Below the pieces are notes generated by a model. It saw only the letters and a list, made by a program, of their open reading frames with translations. It was not told the DNA's origin and searched no databases. A stretch of 64,000 nucleotides of DNA. Source: JABLTI01 sp035528035 (GTDB lineage Archaea > Asgardarchaeota > Heimdallarchaeia > JABLTI01). Positions 61,746 through 64,000 of this stretch are shown one piece after another (position 1 is the first letter of the stretch; every line of letters starts with the position of its first letter). Both the position numbers and the translations under genes were made by a program. Location of the stretch: NCBI GenBank assembly GCA_035528035.1, contig DATKZI010000032.1:62001-126000 (forward strand), read 5' to 3'.

Positions 61746-63130
61746 CAAAAATGAGAATAGAAAAAGATCTATTGGGTGAATTAGAAGTACCTGAAGATGT
61801 TTATTGGGGAATAAACACTCAAAGAGCTTTGAAAAATTTCCAAATAAGTCAGAAAAGGTTTCCAAAGATCTTTCTTATTTCATTAGCTCAAGTAAAGAAA
61901 GCTTGTCTGTATGCCAATCAAAAATTAGAAGTAATTGATAATGATAAAGCAAATACTATAGAACAAGCAATTGATGAATTACTAATTGAACATAAATTCT
62001 TAGAACAATTCCCAGTAGATGTTTTTCAAACAGGCTCAGGCACTCAAATCAATATGAATATGAATGAAGTCCTATCGAATAGAGCTAACGAAATTCTAGG
62101 ATTTCCTAAAGGAAAAAAAACACCCATACATCCTAATGATCATATCAATAAAAGTCAATCAAGTAATGATGTAATACCTACTGCTATGCATCTATCAACT
62201 ATTGTAGAAGTAAAAGATGAGCTTTTACCTTCTTTAAAAGAATTAATTGAAATTTTAAAAGAAAAAATAAAGCAATTTGATAAAATTGTAAAAGTCGGTC
62301 GAACACATCTACAGGATGCTGTTCCGATAAAACTTTCAACAGAATTTTCAGTTTATAAAAAACAAATAGAAGTTGCTAACCAGCGTTTGGAACAAGCTCT
62401 TGATGAATTGTATGAAATACCTATTGGGTGAACAATTTTAGGAACTGGATTAAATGCACCTGAAGGATTTGATCAATTGGTTGTTGAATTATTAACTGCT
62501 TTTACAGGATTTCCTTTCAAAGTAAATTCTGTGAAAGCTGAAGGGATTTCATCTCACAATTCTCTTGTTAATCTCAGTAGTGTTTTAAAGCTATTAGCAT
62601 TAGCTTTAATGAAAATGGTTAATGATATAAGATGGATGGGTAGTGGTCCAAGAGCAGGTTTAGGGGAATTAATTCTACCTGAAAATGAACCAGGTTCCTC
62701 TATAATGCCTGGTAAAATAAACCCTACACAATCAGAAGCATTAATCCAAGTTTGTTTACAAGTTATTGGAAATGATACAACGATATCATTTGCTGAGGGA
62801 TATGGAAGCATATTGGATTTGAATGTAACAAAACCAATAATAATTGTTAATTTACTGGAATCAATATCTCTCTTATCTGCAGGTATGGTTTCGTTTTCAA
62901 ATAACTGTTTAAAGGGTATAAAACCCAATTTAGTAACTATTAAGAAAAATCTTGAAAATTCTTTAATGGTTGTCACTAGATTAACACCATTTATTGGGTA
63001 TGAAAAAGCTGGTGAAATAGCAAAAAGAGCTTATGAGACAGGTAAAACAATTAAAGAAATAATAGCAGAAATGAAAATACAATTTAATGCCAATTTAGAT
63101 GAAATACTTGATCCTAATAAAATGGTTTAA
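61742..63130 (+). pseudogene. fumC: Class II fumarase with one in-frame stop codon
   Basis: A fumarase-type lyase of about 462 codons. The first 229 codons (61742-62428) end in TGA at 62429-62431, and the same frame resumes at 62432 to 63130. The expected family glycine in PIGG-TILGTGL is replaced by TGA, a single GGA to TGA change. All other signatures are intact: GSGTQINMN, HPNDHINKSQSSNDV, VGRTHLQDAVP and GSSIMPGKINP. It overlaps sdhB by 4 bases. It may be a recent pseudogene or a base-call error; two halves acting as separate chains is less likely. Confidence 0.85.
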
Positions 63131-63155
63131 TATTCTTAAAATATAGGTGTAAAAA

Positions 63156-64000
63156 ATGGATCCATTAACACACATTCTTATTGCATATTGTTTGATTTTT
63201 TGGATTCAGAAATTTAAGAGAATACCTATAACATTTCTTATACCATATTTGATAGGATCAATTTTACCGGATATTGATATTGTTTTTAATTTCATCGCTT
63301 ATTTAGCACCAAAATTTTACTGGATAGAACATAGAGCGATGGGTCATAGTTTTGTTGGAGTAATCCCTTTAGTCGTAATTGTTGCTCTAATACTGGGTAT
63401 TCCTAAACTTAAAAAGAAGATTTTCAAGGATGAGAAGTATTCAGAATTAACATTCTTATCCTGGACAGGATTACTTGGACTTTATCTTGGATCTTTAGCT
63501 CATTTTCTCCCAGATTTCTTTGTTCCAACAGGGATGATGATTTTATTTCCCTTTTCTTTCAAATGGTATGGCTTGAAATTATTATCTACAAATAATATTC
63601 ATACTATAGCAGCTCTAATGGCTGTTACAGCATTTTGGCCTTTAAAATGGAACAAACAAAAGAAAAATGCTATGTTAGCATTCTTTATCATCATTTTCAC
63701 TTTCTATAGTTCAGTAAGAGTAGCAGTAAATATTCGCTCAACAAATCTCTTTGAAGATAAATATGGTAAAGGATTGTATTCAAGCAATGAATTAGTTTAT
63801 ACTCAGAATATAAATTATCGAGTCTTTAATTCAACAGACCCACAAAATAAAACATATATTATTACTACAATAAATGGAATGCAGCAAAAATTTGTTCGAG
63901 AAGATTTTATACCTGAAATCAGAATTTTAGCTAATAAATCAGAATACACACATGCGCTGGAATTGCTAAATCTTTCACGGGAAAATCCACATTTTTATCG
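63156..64000 (+). CDS. YdjM/DUF457-like membrane protein, cut by window end
   Basis: The frame starts at ATG 63156 and is open to the window end, giving at least 281 residues. It begins MDPLTHILIAYCLIFW, then LIGSILPDIDIVFN, WIEHRAMGHSF and LYLGSLAHFLPDFF: the metal-binding histidine/aspartate pattern of the YdjM (DUF457) membrane hydrolases. Several membrane helices are followed by a polar region. It follows the fumarase gene by 25 bases. Confidence 0.75.
   Translation, partial: MDPLTHILIAYCLIFWIQKFKRIPITFLIPYLIGSILPDIDIVFNFIAYLAPKFYWIEHRAMGHSFVGVIPLVVIVALILGIPKLKKKIFKDEKYSELTFLSWTGLLGLYLGSLAHFLPDFFVPTGMMILFPFSFKWYGLKLLSTNNIHTIAALMAVTAFWPLKWNKQKKNAMLAFFIIIFTFYSSVRVAVNIRSTNLFEDKYGKGLYSSNELVYTQNINYRVFNSTDPQNKTYIITTINGMQQKFVREDFIPEIRILANKSEYTHALELLNLSRENPHFY

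Noticed and set aside
62429..62431. Selenocysteine or other recoding at the fumarase TGA
   Set aside because: Family has glycine, not cysteine, at this position; no SECIS-like element was evident, so mutation or error is simpler.
62554..62976. 140-codon minus-strand frame inside fumarase
   Set aside because: Antisense to a conserved lyase; no independent protein pattern.
1..64000. CRISPR array or tRNA genes
   Set aside because: No regularly spaced identical repeats and no cloverleaf with a T-loop were seen on either strand by eye.

Overview
The window looks like a piece of an Asgard archaeal chromosome. It is AT-rich and gene-dense and many genes appear to start at TTG. The archaeal markers are the L7Ae-S28e-L24e ribosomal cluster, a type 2 isopentenyl diphosphate isomerase, an archaeal histone, an archaeal-type 7S SRP RNA and a type IV pilin. 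The eukaryote-like markers are an Rpn11/Csn5-like JAMM protease, an Arf-family GTPase with a DxGGQ switch, and a GT3-type (animal/fungal type) glycogen synthase. Kynureninase plus a succinate dehydrogenase/fumarate reductase pair would fit Heimdallarchaeia, but that placement is only an inference.

Left chromosomal block (1-28.2 kb): a membrane-anchored JAMM protein, two HEAT-repeat proteins around the isomerase, the ribosomal cluster, the SRP RNA gene (minus strand), a tRNA thiolase, a site-2 protease, a nucleotidyltransferase, a radical SAM protein, membrane and regulator genes, an MFS transporter, and a 1620-residue protein with two UvrA-like units in tandem whose gene overlaps that of an alpha/alpha-toroid protein. 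Then come a methyltransferase, two adjacent PepF oligopeptidases, kynureninase, a pilin-like protein, a histidine phosphatase and a histone.

Mobile block (about 28.2-49.9 kb): an integrated element bounded on the left by a tyrosine recombinase and on the right by the 3' end of glyA. Its genes are mostly rightward: a divergent integrase, a DUF3987-like replication ATPase, a protein with a GWTD motif, a winged-helix regulator, several small zinc-finger proteins, a HEPN/AbiV-type defence protein, a zinc-ribbon/coiled-coil protein coupled to a ParA/Mrp-like ATPase, a second (canonical) tyrosine recombinase, a run of small unknown proteins that could be virion or conjugation parts, and membrane-anchored surface proteins. 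Non-coding DNA between these genes is rich in structure: a run of five hairpins, palindromes, an array of TCTAATT(A/G)CTCT repeats forming covarying hairpins, and an ACATA array ahead of the ParA operon. A perfect 27-bp direct repeat, one copy of which covers the last codons of glyA, and a decayed partial copy of the right end (48.2-49.9 kb) suggest tandem integration at glyA.

Right chromosomal block (49.9-64 kb): glyA, GT3 glycogen synthase, the Arf-like GTPase with an extra C-terminal domain, an acidic membrane protein, glmS, a flavodoxin-fold oxidoreductase, class II fructose bisphosphate aldolase, a thioredoxin-like protein, sdhA/frdA and sdhB/frdB, a class II fumarase gene interrupted by one in-frame TGA, and the start of a YdjM/DUF457-like membrane protein that runs off the window. 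Aldolase, glmS and glycogen synthase point to sugar-phosphate storage and gluconeogenic metabolism; SdhAB and fumarase are consecutive steps of the C4-dicarboxylate pathway in one operon.
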